Assembly (NCBI GenBank): GCA_017616895.1 | Contig: JAFZXE010000011.1 | Location: forward strand, 1-64,000 | Reading direction: 5' to 3' | From: Bacteroidales bacterium | GTDB lineage: Bacteria > Bacteroidota > Bacteroidia > Bacteroidales > P3 | DNA length: 64,000 bases | In this document: in pieces, positions 39,688-48,221 of the stretch | Layout: each line of letters opens with the position of its first letter | How positions within the stretch are numbered: position 1 is the first letter of the stretch | Made by a program: the position numbers and the translations under genes | Notes under the pieces: model-generated | The model's input: only the letters and a program-made list of their open reading frames with translations | The model's database searches: none | Told to the model about the DNA's origin: nothing

Positions 39688-40200
39688 TTATTTCATCTCA
39701 TACGGCGGGCCCGAAAGCAAGCCTATTCCCAATGTGTCCAATTCTTCCGCTATCTTCGATATCTTCGTTGATTCCTGATATATTTTCTGCATCTGAATCC
39801 TGTGTTCGCGCAGATATTTTATGCGCTCTTCCGTGTCGTTTTTCTCCTTCACCAAATCCTCCAGGCGGTAACGGTTGAATATCAGCGCCACAAAACACAT
39901 CACAACCATAAATATCCATGGCACATACCGCCTCAACCCTCTGCGTGTGATTTTGTTGTTTTTCAGAATACCCCTCAATGTCAGCTTCTCCTTCGCGGCA
40001 GGTTCTTTTTGCGATGTGTTGTCTTCAACCTTTTCTGCCTGCGTCGCCTCCACACTTTCTGCCGTTTCCGCTTTTTTCTCTTCCTCTGCTTTATCTACAT
40101 CCTTCCGACTCTGCGACCCCTCTATGTCCGACACGTCGAAATGCCAGCGCTTCACTTCGCCACCTTCTTGCTGGTTATTTATGTTCAACATGTCTTCCAC
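39688..40200 (-). CDS. ftsL: FtsL-like divisome protein
   Basis: A 170-residue bitopic protein. The first ~85 residues are cytoplasmic and charged (Glu/Lys/Ala-rich, low complexity). One membrane helix follows (VPWIFMVVMCFVALIF), then a ~45-residue coiled coil (RLEDLVKEKNDTEERIKYLREH). Position between rsmH and ftsI and the topology fit FtsL. The family is poorly conserved, so the name rests on context. ATG 40200 and ATG 40191 are both possible starts. Confidence 0.75.
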   Translation of the reverse strand: MEDMLNINNQQEGGEVKRWHFDVSDIEGSQSRKDVDKAEEEKKAETAESVEATQAEKVEDNTSQKEPAAKEKLTLRGILKNNKITRRGLRRYVPWIFMVVMCFVALIFNRYRLEDLVKEKNDTEERIKYLREHRIQMQKIYQESTKISKIAEELDTLGIGLLSGPPYEMK

Positions 40201-40226
40201 TATTTATATATTTACTATTTATAATT

Positions 40227-40335
40227 CACACATTAACACATTCCCACATTTACACATTTACACATTCCCACATTAACACATTAACACATTAACGCATTAA
40301 CACATTAACGCATTCCCACATTCACGCATTCCCAC
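40227..40335. repeat. 8-bp tandem array [AG]CATTAAC/ACATTCCC
   Basis: About 13 octamers in register: ACATTAAC, GCATTAAC, ACATTCCC, ACATTTAC and GCATTCCC. The array fills the gap between ftsL and rsmH and includes the last codons and stop of rsmH. Confidence 0.9.
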
Positions 40336-41235
40336 CCTCTCTCCTACTCTAAGCTTTGCGCTGCGCGACCTGTTGTTGTCCTGCAACTCCGTCTCCGACG
40401 GTGTGATAACCTTGCGGTTCACAGCCTTGAAAGGAGTTATCGGATTGCCGTAGAAATCCTTTTTTACCTCTCCCTCAAAATTGCCGCTCTTGATAAAATT
40501 CTTCACCAATCTGTCCTCCAACGAGTGGTAGCTTATCACCGCTAGGCGGCCTCCCTCTTTTAGCAACTCCACCGACTGCGACAGCAGCGCCTTCAGTGCC
40601 TCCAACTCTCCGTTCACCTCGATGCGTATCGCCTGGAAAAGCATCGCCAGGTATTTGTTCTCATAGCCCTTCGGCAGATGGCGGCGCACCGCCTCGCACA
40701 ACTCGCCTGTCGTCTTTATCTCTCCTCCTTTGCGGGCCTCCACAATTTCATGGGCCATCTGTCTGGCGTTCGGCAGCTCTCCATACAGTTTCAACACTCT
40801 GTGCAAATCCTCCTCGTCGTATGTGTTCACAACATCCGCCGCCGTGGTTTCCTGCCTCACGTCCATACGCATGTCCAACTGCCCGTCCGACCGCGTCGAA
40901 AACCCACGCCACGGGGCGTCGATCTGATGACTCGAGATTCCCAAATCCGCCAGTATGCCATCAACCTCGCGCACTCCCTCCAATCGCAGATAGGCCTTTA
41001 TATGACTGAAATTCCCATGTATCACCTTGACCCGTGCATCCTCCGGTGCGTTATTCAAAGCATCGGCATCTTGGTCGAAGGCAAATAGCCGTCCTGCTTC
41101 CGACAAATGCTGCACTATGGCACGCGAGTGTCCGCCGCCGCCGTATGTCGCATCGACATATACGCCATCGGGCTTGATATTCAAGCCTTCTATACACTCC
41201 GTAAGAAGTACTGGCTTATGATATATCTCCGTCAT
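40297..41235 (-). CDS. rsmH: 16S rRNA m4C1402 methyltransferase RsmH
   Basis: A 312-residue SAM-dependent methyltransferase. HKPVLL is at the start, the SAM loop is DATYGGGGHSRAI, and DGILADLGISSHQ and SYHSLEDR follow. RNRSAKLRVGERV marks the usual end of the family. The last ~11 residues (GMRECGNALMC) are encoded by the 8-bp array, so the array has extended the C-terminus. I chose ATG 41235 (MTEIYHKPVLL); it overlaps the mraZ end by 20 bases. Starts at 41256 and 41271 are in frame but not family-like. Confidence 0.92.
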   Translation of the reverse strand: MTEIYHKPVLLTECIEGLNIKPDGVYVDATYGGGGHSRAIVQHLSEAGRLFAFDQDADALNNAPEDARVKVIHGNFSHIKAYLRLEGVREVDGILADLGISSHQIDAPWRGFSTRSDGQLDMRMDVRQETTAADVVNTYDEEDLHRVLKLYGELPNARQMAHEIVEARKGGEIKTTGELCEAVRRHLPKGYENKYLAMLFQAIRIEVNGELEALKALLSQSVELLKEGGRLAVISYHSLEDRLVKNFIKSGNFEGEVKKDFYGNPITPFKAVNRKVITPSETELQDNNRSRSAKLRVGERVGMRECGNALMC

Positions 41236-41692
41236 GTGCTTCAACCAAGGTTCCATTGCCCAGACGTGCATCCACCCTATCCGACATGTTTGCCGTCTGT
41301 GCGTTCATTTCTTGATACAGGTCACGATCCCAAATCTCAATGAACTTACCTGTTGATTGCAGCACAATCTCTTTGCTCTTCTGCAACACCGACTTCTGCT
41401 CCGTTGGTATAAGCAGCCTGTCGTTCGAATCCAGCTCAACAATGTTGCCGTCGGTAAGATTTCTCAGAATCTCTCGGTCACCCTTGTTGTACGGATTCAA
41501 CATCTTCTGCAATCCTTCCACCTCTGCACTGAAACTCTCGTAAGTCCACAGCTCCAAACATTTGGCATAGATACTCTGCCTGATCACGAAACGGTTGTCA
41601 TCAGTCTCCAATTGCTTCTTCAAAGCAACTGGGAACTTGAATCGACCGTTCGAATCAATCTTACAGTACTCTTTACCAATGATTAACAGCAT
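41216..41692 (-). CDS. mraZ: Transcriptional regulator MraZ
   Basis: A 158-residue protein with two SpoVT/AbrB-like swapped-hairpin DNA-binding repeats (KIDSNGRFKFPVAL and VELDSNDRLLIPTEQ). MraZ is the first gene of dcw clusters and binds repeats in its own promoter to regulate the operon. Length is close to normal. It heads the minus-strand cluster that runs down to ftsZ. Confidence 0.93.
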   Translation of the reverse strand: MLLIIGKEYCKIDSNGRFKFPVALKKQLETDDNRFVIRQSIYAKCLELWTYESFSAEVEGLQKMLNPYNKGDREILRNLTDGNIVELDSNDRLLIPTEQKSVLQKSKEIVLQSTGKFIEIWDRDLYQEMNAQTANMSDRVDARLGNGTLVEAHDGDIS

Positions 41693-42036
41693 CGTGACAC
41701 TATTTTTTTCAGACTGCTAAAGTAGAAAGATTTTTCCAATAATTGTTGCAAAAAACCAAAAAAAGTTTTTTTGTTGTTATTTCATTCCATTTATCAACAT
41801 TTTACGTTGCCTGAAAAATAATGTTTCATTTTCGTCTCGTTTCCTCCCAACTGCCAATCAATTCACACTTTCAACGTCATGACCGTTTCGACCTAACCCC
41901 TGGTTTTTCCACAAAAACCTCGAAATGCCAATGTTGAAAACTTTTTTTTGCCCGACAACAGTCAGCCGCCAACCGTTAACCAACAATAAATCACCCATCC
42001 CGTCGTTTTTAATCTATTAACAGATAAAAATAACCG
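41693..42036. other. 344-bp divergent region between mraZ and thiL
   Basis: It carries the dcw promoter on one strand and presumably the thiL promoter on the other. A TACTTTAG box (minus strand, 41717-41724) resembles a -7 element, but spacing to a TTTG is 24 bases, so it is weak. There are runs of T and A at 41753-41775 and 41941-41950. I did not find MraZ-box triplets with confidence and see no gene. Confidence 0.6.
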
Positions 42037-43101
42037 ATGGAACAACTGGAATATGCCGACGAGGGTCGCACCGAACTTTCAAGTCTTGGCGAGTTCGCCC
42101 TCATCGAGCGCATAAAAGAACATTTCGAGACTAAGAATAAAAGCACCGTAAAAGGCATCGGCGACGACTGCGCTGTCATCGGCACCGGACGCCAGAAGGT
42201 CCTCGTTTCAACCGACACCATGACCGAAGGCGTTCAGTTCGACATGACCTACACTCCTCTCAAACACCTCGGCTATAAAGCCGTGGCACGCAGCCTTAGC
42301 AATATCGCCGCTATGAACGGCGTCCCTCTGCAGATTCTCGTCAGCATCGCCGTCAGCAACCGCTATTCTGTCGAGGCTGTCGAAGAACTCTACGACGGCA
42401 TCCGCCGTTGCTGCGAACGCTACGATGTCGATCTCGTCGGAGGCGACACCACCTCTAGCCGCAGCGGCTTGGTAATCACCGTGACCACCATAGGCACAGC
42501 CGACGAGGACAAGGTTGTCTATCGCAACGGCGCCAAACGCTACGACCTCATCTGCTGCTCTGGCGACCTCGGCAGCGCCTACTCTGGTCTGCTCGTACTC
42601 GAACGCGAAAAGGCCACCTACCAGGCCGACCCCTCCTCTCAGCCCGACCTCGACGGCTACGACTACGTGCTCGAGCGCTACCTCAAGCCCGAACCTCGAC
42701 TCGACATCATCGCCGAACTCCGCAAACGCGGCATCGTGCCCACCAGCATGATTGACGTCAGCGACGGCCTCGCGAGCGAATTGCTCCACATCTGCAAAGA
42801 GTCCTCCTGCGGCTGCGAAGTCTATGAAGAGCACATCCCCATCGACTACCAGACCTCTCGCGTCTGCGAGGAGATAAGCAAAAATATGATACCGCTGAGC
42901 AACGCTCTCAACGGGGGCGAGGACTACGAACTGCTCTTCACCGTCTCCCAGAGTGACTATGAGAAAGTGAAGGAAATCGAAGGCATCGCCATCATCGGAC
43001 ACATCACCGACGCCGCCTCCGGCGCCAAGCTAGTCACCCCGCACAACATGACCATCGACCTCATAGCTCAGGGTTGGACAAGCCAGGACAACGATGATTA
43101 A
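42037..43101 (+). CDS. thiL: Thiamine-monophosphate kinase
   Basis: A 354-residue protein of the AIRS/PurM-type ATPase family that makes thiamine pyrophosphate. Motifs are GIGDDCAVI, STDTMTEGVQFD, VGGDTTSS and the C-terminal DVSDGLASEL and NGGEDYELLF. It has a ~15-residue N-terminal extension. Its 3' end overlaps the HAD gene by 8 bases. I see no riboswitch in the region before it. Confidence 0.95.
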   Translation: MEQLEYADEGRTELSSLGEFALIERIKEHFETKNKSTVKGIGDDCAVIGTGRQKVLVSTDTMTEGVQFDMTYTPLKHLGYKAVARSLSNIAAMNGVPLQILVSIAVSNRYSVEAVEELYDGIRRCCERYDVDLVGGDTTSSRSGLVITVTTIGTADEDKVVYRNGAKRYDLICCSGDLGSAYSGLLVLEREKATYQADPSSQPDLDGYDYVLERYLKPEPRLDIIAELRKRGIVPTSMIDVSDGLASELLHICKESSCGCEVYEEHIPIDYQTSRVCEEISKNMIPLSNALNGGEDYELLFTVSQSDYEKVKEIEGIAIIGHITDAASGAKLVTPHNMTIDLIAQGWTSQDNDD

Positions 43102-43774
43102 GAACATCATATTCGACCTCTGCGGCCCCATCATCACACTCGATATCGAGCTTATGAACCGCCGTTTCCACGACTTCGGTGTCAAAGTCGATAAGCCTTA
43201 CCAGCTTCTTCGCGAATTCGGTGTGACAAAAAAATATGAGGCGGGGGAGATTTCAACTTTCAATTTCACACAACAAGTGCGTGTAGTCCTCGGCTGCCCG
43301 CTTTATTACCCCCAAATCATTGAGGCCTGGAACACCGTAATCGTCGATTTTCCCAAAAAACATATCAAACTGCTGAAAAAGCTTAAGGGCAAATACAAAA
43401 CCTTCATCCTGAGCAACAGCGACGAAACCAACGCCGCATATTTCAGAGAATACATGAGGCGACGCGCAAGATTCGATATTTTGAACGATTGTTTCGACGA
43501 AGTCTTTTTCAGCTGCGACCTCCACGACCGCAAGCCCAGCCCTGCCGTGTTTCAACATATTGTTGACAAACATCACCTTATCCCCTCCGAAACGCTGGTC
43601 ATAGACGACTGCAAAGCCCATTGCGAAGCTGCCGCCTCCATCGGACTTCAAACCCATTGGCTCCAAGCGGGCGAGGACATCTGCGACCTGACCTACTGGG
43701 ATTTTTCAAACATGCGAAAACCTTGGAAACCTGACATACTGGAATTTCTAAAAAAACACACGACACAATGCTAG
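43094..43774 (+). CDS. HAD-family hydrolase
   Basis: A 226-residue haloacid-dehalogenase-like hydrolase. Motif I is IIFDLCGPI (nucleophile D8), motif II ILSNSDE, motif III KPSPAVF and motif IV VIDDCKAHCEAA. The helical cap after motif I fits the YihX/epoxide-hydrolase-like subgroup. The substrate is unknown, probably a small phosphoester. It overlaps thiL at its start (8 bases) and pcm at its end (7 bases), so the three are translated together. No link between their functions is evident. Confidence 0.88.
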   Translation: MIKNIIFDLCGPIITLDIELMNRRFHDFGVKVDKPYQLLREFGVTKKYEAGEISTFNFTQQVRVVLGCPLYYPQIIEAWNTVIVDFPKKHIKLLKKLKGKYKTFILSNSDETNAAYFREYMRRRARFDILNDCFDEVFFSCDLHDRKPSPAVFQHIVDKHHLIPSETLVIDDCKAHCEAAASIGLQTHWLQAGEDICDLTYWDFSNMRKPWKPDILEFLKKHTTQC

Positions 43775-44427
43775 ACGACTCCTATAAACAACAAGGCCTA
43801 CGTATTCAGATGTGCCGCAACCTGCGCGCCAAAGGCATCACCGACGAAGCGGTACTTGCCGCCATGGAGAAGGTGCCGCGCCATTGGTTCCTCGACCCAA
43901 CCCTCGTCGAGATAGCCTACGACGACCAAGCCATCCCCATCCTCTGCGACCAAACCATCTCCCAGCCCTCCACCGTAGCCTCTCAAAGCCAGCTCCTCAA
44001 CCTTAGTCCTGGCATGAAAGTCCTCGAGATAGGCACAGGCAGCGGCTACCAAACCGCCATCCTCTGCGAGCTCGGTGCCAAGGTCTTCTCCATCGAGCGT
44101 CAGAAAGGCCTCTTCGACAAGACCAAGCTCCTGCTCCGCGAACTCCACTACACCGCCAAGTGCTACCTCGGCGACGGCTACAAAGGGCTCACCGAAGTCG
44201 ATTACGCCCCCTTCGACCGCATCATCATCACCTGTGGCGCACCCTACATACCGCAGCCACTGATGGACCAGCTCAAGCCCGACGGCATCATGGTCATCCC
44301 CGTCGGCGACGAGCAGCAGGAGATGCTCCGCATCACCAAACGCCCCGACGACGAACCCCTCGTCGAGCATTTCGGCAACTGCCGCTTCGTCCCCATGCTA
44401 GGCAACGTACAATACCGCTATCAGTGA
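43768..44427 (+). CDS. pcm: Protein-L-isoaspartate O-methyltransferase
   Basis: A 219-residue SAM-dependent methyltransferase that repairs isoaspartyl residues in aged proteins. The PIMT signature QTISQP is at 62-67 and the SAM loop EIGTGSGY at 87-94, with the family's RVP-type start (VPRHWFL). Size is normal. It closes the thiL-HAD-pcm unit. An 8-bp array follows instead of a clear terminator. Confidence 0.94.
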   Translation: MLDDSYKQQGLRIQMCRNLRAKGITDEAVLAAMEKVPRHWFLDPTLVEIAYDDQAIPILCDQTISQPSTVASQSQLLNLSPGMKVLEIGTGSGYQTAILCELGAKVFSIERQKGLFDKTKLLLRELHYTAKCYLGDGYKGLTEVDYAPFDRIIITCGAPYIPQPLMDQLKPDGIMVIPVGDEQQEMLRITKRPDDEPLVEHFGNCRFVPMLGNVQYRYQ

Positions 44428-44453
44428 CTAGCGGTTAGCAGTCAGCCACTACC

Positions 44454-44574
44454 ACACTAACGCAATAACACATTAACACACTAACGCATTAACGCCTCCC
44501 CCACTAACGCAATAACACATTAACACAATAACGCATTAACACATTAACGCATTAACGCAATTACACATAAACAT
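44454..44574. repeat. 8-bp tandem array [AG]CA[AT]TAAC between pcm and gldD
   Basis: About 14 octamers such as GCAATAAC, ACATTAAC, ACACTAAC and GCATTAAC, with one interruption (GCCTCCCCC). A second, about 10-bp, pyrimidine repeat (AACCTTTTCA-like) runs from 44585 to the gldD start codon. Confidence 0.9.
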
Positions 44575-44638
44575 CAACCCCTTTCCAAACCTTTTCAACC
44601 TTTCTAACCTTTTCAACCCTTCTAACCCCCATAACCCC

Positions 44639-45226
44639 ATGCTCAAATACCTAATTCCCCTCTTCTGCATAACGCTCATTCTCACCTCTTGCGGTGGCGA
44701 CGACTACGTACCCAAGCCCAAAGCCTACATCCGTATGGATATGCCGCAGAAAGACTACGTCCTCTACGACACCTCAGCGCTCCCCTTCACCTTCGAGCGT
44801 CCGTCCGAAGCCGTCGTCAACTGGAAGCAGGATGACGCACGCACCAAGTATTTCGACCTCATCTACCCTCAGTACAAAGGCATCATAAACCTCACCTACA
44901 AACACTTCCGCACCCTCGACGACCTCAACTCACTCATCGACACCGCCTCGCGCATGCTCGCCCTCCACCACAGCCAATCCACCGGCGAACAGGAGATGGA
45001 CCTCTCCGACCCCGAAGGCCGCGTCTATGCCACCATCGTAAAAGTCGGCGGCAAGAACACAGGCTCCACCTACCAGTTTTGGCTCACCGACAGCACCGAG
45101 CACTTCCTCCGCGGCGCCCTCTTCCTCAACTACACCCCCAACAACGACTCCCTCGCCCCAGTCATCGAATACCTGCAGAAAGACATAGACCGCATAGTGG
45201 AGACTCTGAAATGGCGGCAAGAATAA
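44639..45226 (+). CDS. gldD: Gliding motility/T9SS lipoprotein GldD
   Basis: A 195-residue lipoprotein with signal peptide and lipobox LTSC (C18). The mature start YVPKPKAYIRMDMPQKDY and the FTFERP strand are the GldD pattern. GldD is required for gliding in Flavobacterium and occurs in many T9SS-bearing Bacteroidota, including non-gliders; its exact role is unsettled. It fits the T9SS cargo and PorE-like gene in this window. The start codon follows directly on a pyrimidine-rich repeat. Confidence 0.88.
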   Translation: MLKYLIPLFCITLILTSCGGDDYVPKPKAYIRMDMPQKDYVLYDTSALPFTFERPSEAVVNWKQDDARTKYFDLIYPQYKGIINLTYKHFRTLDDLNSLIDTASRMLALHHSQSTGEQEMDLSDPEGRVYATIVKVGGKNTGSTYQFWLTDSTEHFLRGALFLNYTPNNDSLAPVIEYLQKDIDRIVETLKWRQE

Positions 45227-45328
45227 CCGACACACTTGGTTTCGGTCATCCACTACTCCATTTTCAAAATTCAACCTTCATAATTCATATCATTTCCACT
45301 CCTCCTGCCGTACATTATGACAAAACAA

Positions 45329-45364
45329 AAGTGGTGCTTGAAACCAGTGTTTCAAGCACCACTT
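45329..45364. terminator. Perfect 16-bp hairpin between gldD and iorB
   Basis: Arms 45329-45344 and 45349-45364 are perfectly complementary with a CAGT loop. On the minus strand it is followed by TTTTGTTTTG, so it mainly ends the iorA-iorB transcript. It can also protect the gldD mRNA end. Confidence 0.85.
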
Positions 45365-45383
45365 CGCATTGAATCGTATGCCT

Positions 45384-45947
45384 TTATTTCGCGTCTCTTC
45401 CCGCGCGGATGGCTGCGATATTGGTGTTCACCACATCCTCGCCCTTGCGTCCGAAGATATTGCTGATAGCCTTCTCAAGCTCGGCAAAGTCAATCTCAAG
45501 ATAGGGAGCGGCGGCACCCAGCAGCACCATATTGCCGCGGGCGTGAAGCTGCTTGGCTATCTCGTTGGCGTTGAAGCTCACGCATTTCTTCAGCTTCTTA
45601 AGCTCGGCGTTCACCTTCTCCATATCGGGGTAGTTGGTGATGTTGATGAACGGGTCGCTGTTGGTGATGACGCATCCGTCGGGTGCCAGGAAAGGCAGGT
45701 AGCGCAACGCCTCCATTGGCTCCGAGCTCAGGATGATGTCGGCCTTGCCTTCGGGTATCACGTCCGAATAGATGGGCTCGCTGCTGATGCGCAGATGCGA
45801 GAACACGCTGCCGCCACGCTGCGACATGCCGTGTATCTCACTCTGTTTTACGTTCATGCCGAGGTTCAACGCGGCATCGCTTATTATCTTGGCCACGGAG
45901 ACGATACCGTCGCCGCCTACGCCACACAGTATGATGTCTTTCTTCAT
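45384..45947 (-). CDS. iorB: Indolepyruvate ferredoxin oxidoreductase, beta subunit
   Basis: A 187-residue gamma-type domain of the 2-oxoacid:ferredoxin oxidoreductase family. It starts ILCGVGGDGIVSVAKII, with HGMSQRGGSVFSHLR following. With IorA it oxidises aryl pyruvates (from aromatic amino acids) to aryl-acetyl-CoA and reduces ferredoxin; the reaction also runs in reverse. It lies 100 bases downstream of iorA, with a short CTTAAAA repeat in the gap. Confidence 0.92.
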   Translation of the reverse strand: MKKDIILCGVGGDGIVSVAKIISDAALNLGMNVKQSEIHGMSQRGGSVFSHLRISSEPIYSDVIPEGKADIILSSEPMEALRYLPFLAPDGCVITNSDPFINITNYPDMEKVNAELKKLKKCVSFNANEIAKQLHARGNMVLLGAAAPYLEIDFAELEKAISNIFGRKGEDVVNTNIAAIRAGRDAK

Positions 45948-46047
45948 TTTTGTTCTGTTTTTAATTTGGGGTATCTTGTCTTAAACGTCGTGCTATGCCT
46001 TGCGTAAAGCACTTAAAACTTACAGCTTAAAACTTAAAACTTGAAAC

Positions 46048-47634
46048 TTACTTGTTCGCTGCCACGCGTTTCTTGTTCTCCACGATGCAGACGCGCTGCG
46101 GGATGATGACGCTCACGCCCTCGTATGCAATCTCCTCTTCGAGAATCTTGACAAACTCTTCGTGGTTCTTCTTCAACGGCACTATGTGGCGTATGTGTTT
46201 CTCATCTACGCCGAGGCCTTTGCAGATATTGAACAGCTTCATGTTGGCGCTCGAAGGCTGTCCGCCCGTCATAGCCGTGATGTCGTTGTCCAAAATCATG
46301 ATAACCACGTTGGCTTTCTCGTTCACGCAGTCAAGCAGTCCTGTCATGCCGCTGTGTCCGAAGGTGCCGTCGCCGATAACTCCGATGGACGGGAATATGC
46401 CCATCTCCGCAGCTCCCTTGGCCATTGTGACCGATGCTCCCATGCAGACGGTGGTGTTGATGGCGCCCATGTTGAATCCGAGTGTGTAGCATCCGATGTC
46501 GCCAAACACGCGTCCGTTCGGGTATTTCTTCATCACCTCGACCACTGCCTCGTAGCTGTCGATATGCGGGCAACCCTGACACAGTGCCGGCGGACGGTTC
46601 GTCACCACCTCGGGCACCGCAGGACCGTTCTCCACCTTCATTCCGAGTGCCTTCGCCACCTTCTCGGCGTTCAGCTCGCCGTCGCGACGTATCACCTCGT
46701 CAAGGCGTCCGTGTACAGGCTTGCCTTTGCCCAGGAATCCCTTGATATGCTCCTCTACGAACGGCTGTCCGTCCTCGAGAACGATTATCTCGCCACACTC
46801 GTCATAGAGCTTGTTGAGCATATTGTAAGGCAGCGGATACTGCGTGATTTTCACAATCGGATACGGGCACTTGCCGCCAGGGAAGTTCTCCATCAGGTAG
46901 TTGAATGCAATGCCTGTGGTGATGATACCCTTGCTCTTGTCGGTACCCCCAATATATTTATTGTAGCCGCTCTCCTCCGACGATTTGGTGAAGGCGGGCT
47001 GTTTGTCGATAAGGTCTCTGTAGAGGCGCTTGGCGTTCACAGGCAGCAACACGAAGCTCTTCGGATCCGACGGGCTGCTCAGCGCGTTCTGCGGCAGCGG
47101 CTCTCTGCGTTCCACACCCGCGCGGCTGTGTGCCAGACGAGTCGGGATGCGCATAAGGATGGGGGTGCCCATCTTCTCGCTCAGCTCGTAGCCGAAAAAC
47201 ACCATATCGTAGGCTTCCTGCTGGTTGCTCGGCTCCAGCATCGGAATCATCGCCCAATGACCGTAGTAGCGGCTGTCCTGCTCGTCCTGCGACGAGAACA
47301 TCGACGGGTCGTCCGCAACGACTATCAGCACTCCCTTCGTGCCGATGATGGCCGCATTCATGAAGGGGTCGCCGCACACGTTAAGACCCACATGCTTCAT
47401 ACAGGTCATAGCGCGCTTGCCGGCATAGGCAACTCCGATTGAGGCCTCCAGCGCCGTCTTCTCGTTGGCGCACCAGTTGGCAACCACGCCTTTCGACTTG
47501 GCCTCTTTCGATTTCATCACATATTCGGTAATCTGGGTTGATGGCGTACCGGGATAGCTGTTGATGGCGCTGCCGCCGGCATCAATAAACGCTTGGGCTA
47601 TCGCTTCGTCGCCCAGTAGTAGTAACTTTGACAT
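46048..47634 (-). CDS. iorA: Indolepyruvate ferredoxin oxidoreductase, alpha subunit
   Basis: A 528-residue thiamine-diphosphate enzyme subunit. The N-terminal pyrimidine-binding domain starts LLGDEAIAQAFIDAG. The CQGCPH motif is at 352-357, and the TPP-binding GDG at 421-423 runs to N450. The C-terminal 2[4Fe-4S] ferredoxin-like domain of archaeal IorA (~600 aa) is absent: no Cys cluster occurs in the last 70 residues. This short form seems common in Bacteroidales, so electrons probably leave through a separate ferredoxin. Confidence 0.92.
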   Translation of the reverse strand: MSKLLLLGDEAIAQAFIDAGGSAINSYPGTPSTQITEYVMKSKEAKSKGVVANWCANEKTALEASIGVAYAGKRAMTCMKHVGLNVCGDPFMNAAIIGTKGVLIVVADDPSMFSSQDEQDSRYYGHWAMIPMLEPSNQQEAYDMVFFGYELSEKMGTPILMRIPTRLAHSRAGVERREPLPQNALSSPSDPKSFVLLPVNAKRLYRDLIDKQPAFTKSSEESGYNKYIGGTDKSKGIITTGIAFNYLMENFPGGKCPYPIVKITQYPLPYNMLNKLYDECGEIIVLEDGQPFVEEHIKGFLGKGKPVHGRLDEVIRRDGELNAEKVAKALGMKVENGPAVPEVVTNRPPALCQGCPHIDSYEAVVEVMKKYPNGRVFGDIGCYTLGFNMGAINTTVCMGASVTMAKGAAEMGIFPSIGVIGDGTFGHSGMTGLLDCVNEKANVVIMILDNDITAMTGGQPSSANMKLFNICKGLGVDEKHIRHIVPLKKNHEEFVKILEEEIAYEGVSVIIPQRVCIVENKKRVAANK

Positions 47635-47676
47635 GTCCTGTATTTTTTGTTATTAGTAATTGTTTCAAAATTTTTG

Positions 47677-47708
47677 CAAAGATAAACAAAATTCCCCGTC
47701 TTTCCAAA
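47677..47708 (-). promoter_or_regulatory. iorA promoter
   Basis: The minus strand reads TTTG, exactly 20 bases, TATCTTTG, a full match to the Bacteroidota consensus. It lies 43 bases upstream of the iorA start. Confidence 0.8.
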
Positions 47709-47854
47709 TTCCACCCCCAACCCACACAAAATCACCCACTCACCCCACCCCAATCCACCCACAAAACCACCAATATTCTATCCCTCCCCTCTAGTTCCCC
47801 TAGTAATTCTAGTTTCCCTACCCCATCCCAAGCCCCCCTATCCATCCTATCCCC

Positions 47855-47889
47855 CCCCTCGCCTTCAGGAGAGGGGACAGAGGTGAGGT
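47855..47889. repeat. Palindromic GAGAGGGG repeat (REP-like)
   Basis: CCCCTC (47855-47860) pairs with GAGGGG (47871-47876) and is followed by ACAGAGGTGAGG. From memory this type of short palindrome is dispersed in many Bacteroidota genomes; only one clear copy is in this window. Confidence 0.45.
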
Positions 47890-48034
47890 TCCCCCAAAAA
47901 ACACACCCACCCACCCCAAAACCATCCCCAACCCTCCACCGAATCCCCTACAACTTTGGTATATCTTTGTCATAGACCTATCATAGAGTTGATACATCCA
48001 CGCACCACACCCTCAACCACTTACAAACAGTCCC

Positions 48035-48065
48035 TTGCCCATTCCAAAATAAATTCCTATCTTTG
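48035..48065 (+). promoter_or_regulatory. Promoter of DUF6266/TonB-lipoprotein unit
   Basis: TTG (48035-48037), 20 bases, then TATCTTTG (48058-48065). Another TATCTTTG lies at 47962-47969. The predicted transcript would begin just before the octamer array, so the array forms almost the entire leader. Confidence 0.65.
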
Positions 48066-48080
48066 CACCCACACATCCCC

Positions 48081-48212
48081 CACTAACACATTAACGCATT
48101 AACACATTAACGCAATAACACATTAACGCATTAACGCAATAACACACTAACGCAATAACACATTAACGCAATAACGCAATAACGCAATAACACATTAACG
48201 CAATAACGCATT
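48081..48212. repeat. 8-bp tandem array [AG]CA[AT]TAAC in leader of DUF6266 gene
   Basis: About 16-17 octamers in perfect register: ACATTAAC, GCATTAAC, GCAATAAC and ACACTAAC. The array ends ten bases before the start codon at 48222. Confidence 0.9.
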
Positions 48213-48221
48213 CACAAACCC

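Larger units (their letters stand above)
47635..48221. other. 587-bp gene-free stretch between iorA and DUF6266 gene
   Basis: It contains the iorA promoter, about 240 bases of strongly C-rich low-complexity DNA (47700-47945) with a small palindrome, the promoter of the next operon and a 132-bp octamer array. A frame of about 115 codons through the C-rich part is low complexity and rejected. Confidence 0.75.

Noticed and set aside
41693-42036. TPP riboswitch before thiL
   Set aside because: No THI-box-like CUGAGA or ACCUGA pair is visible in this stretch.
47628-47975. 115-codon Pro/Ser/Thr frame in the C-rich spacer
   Set aside because: Composition alone keeps the frame open; no start context or family.
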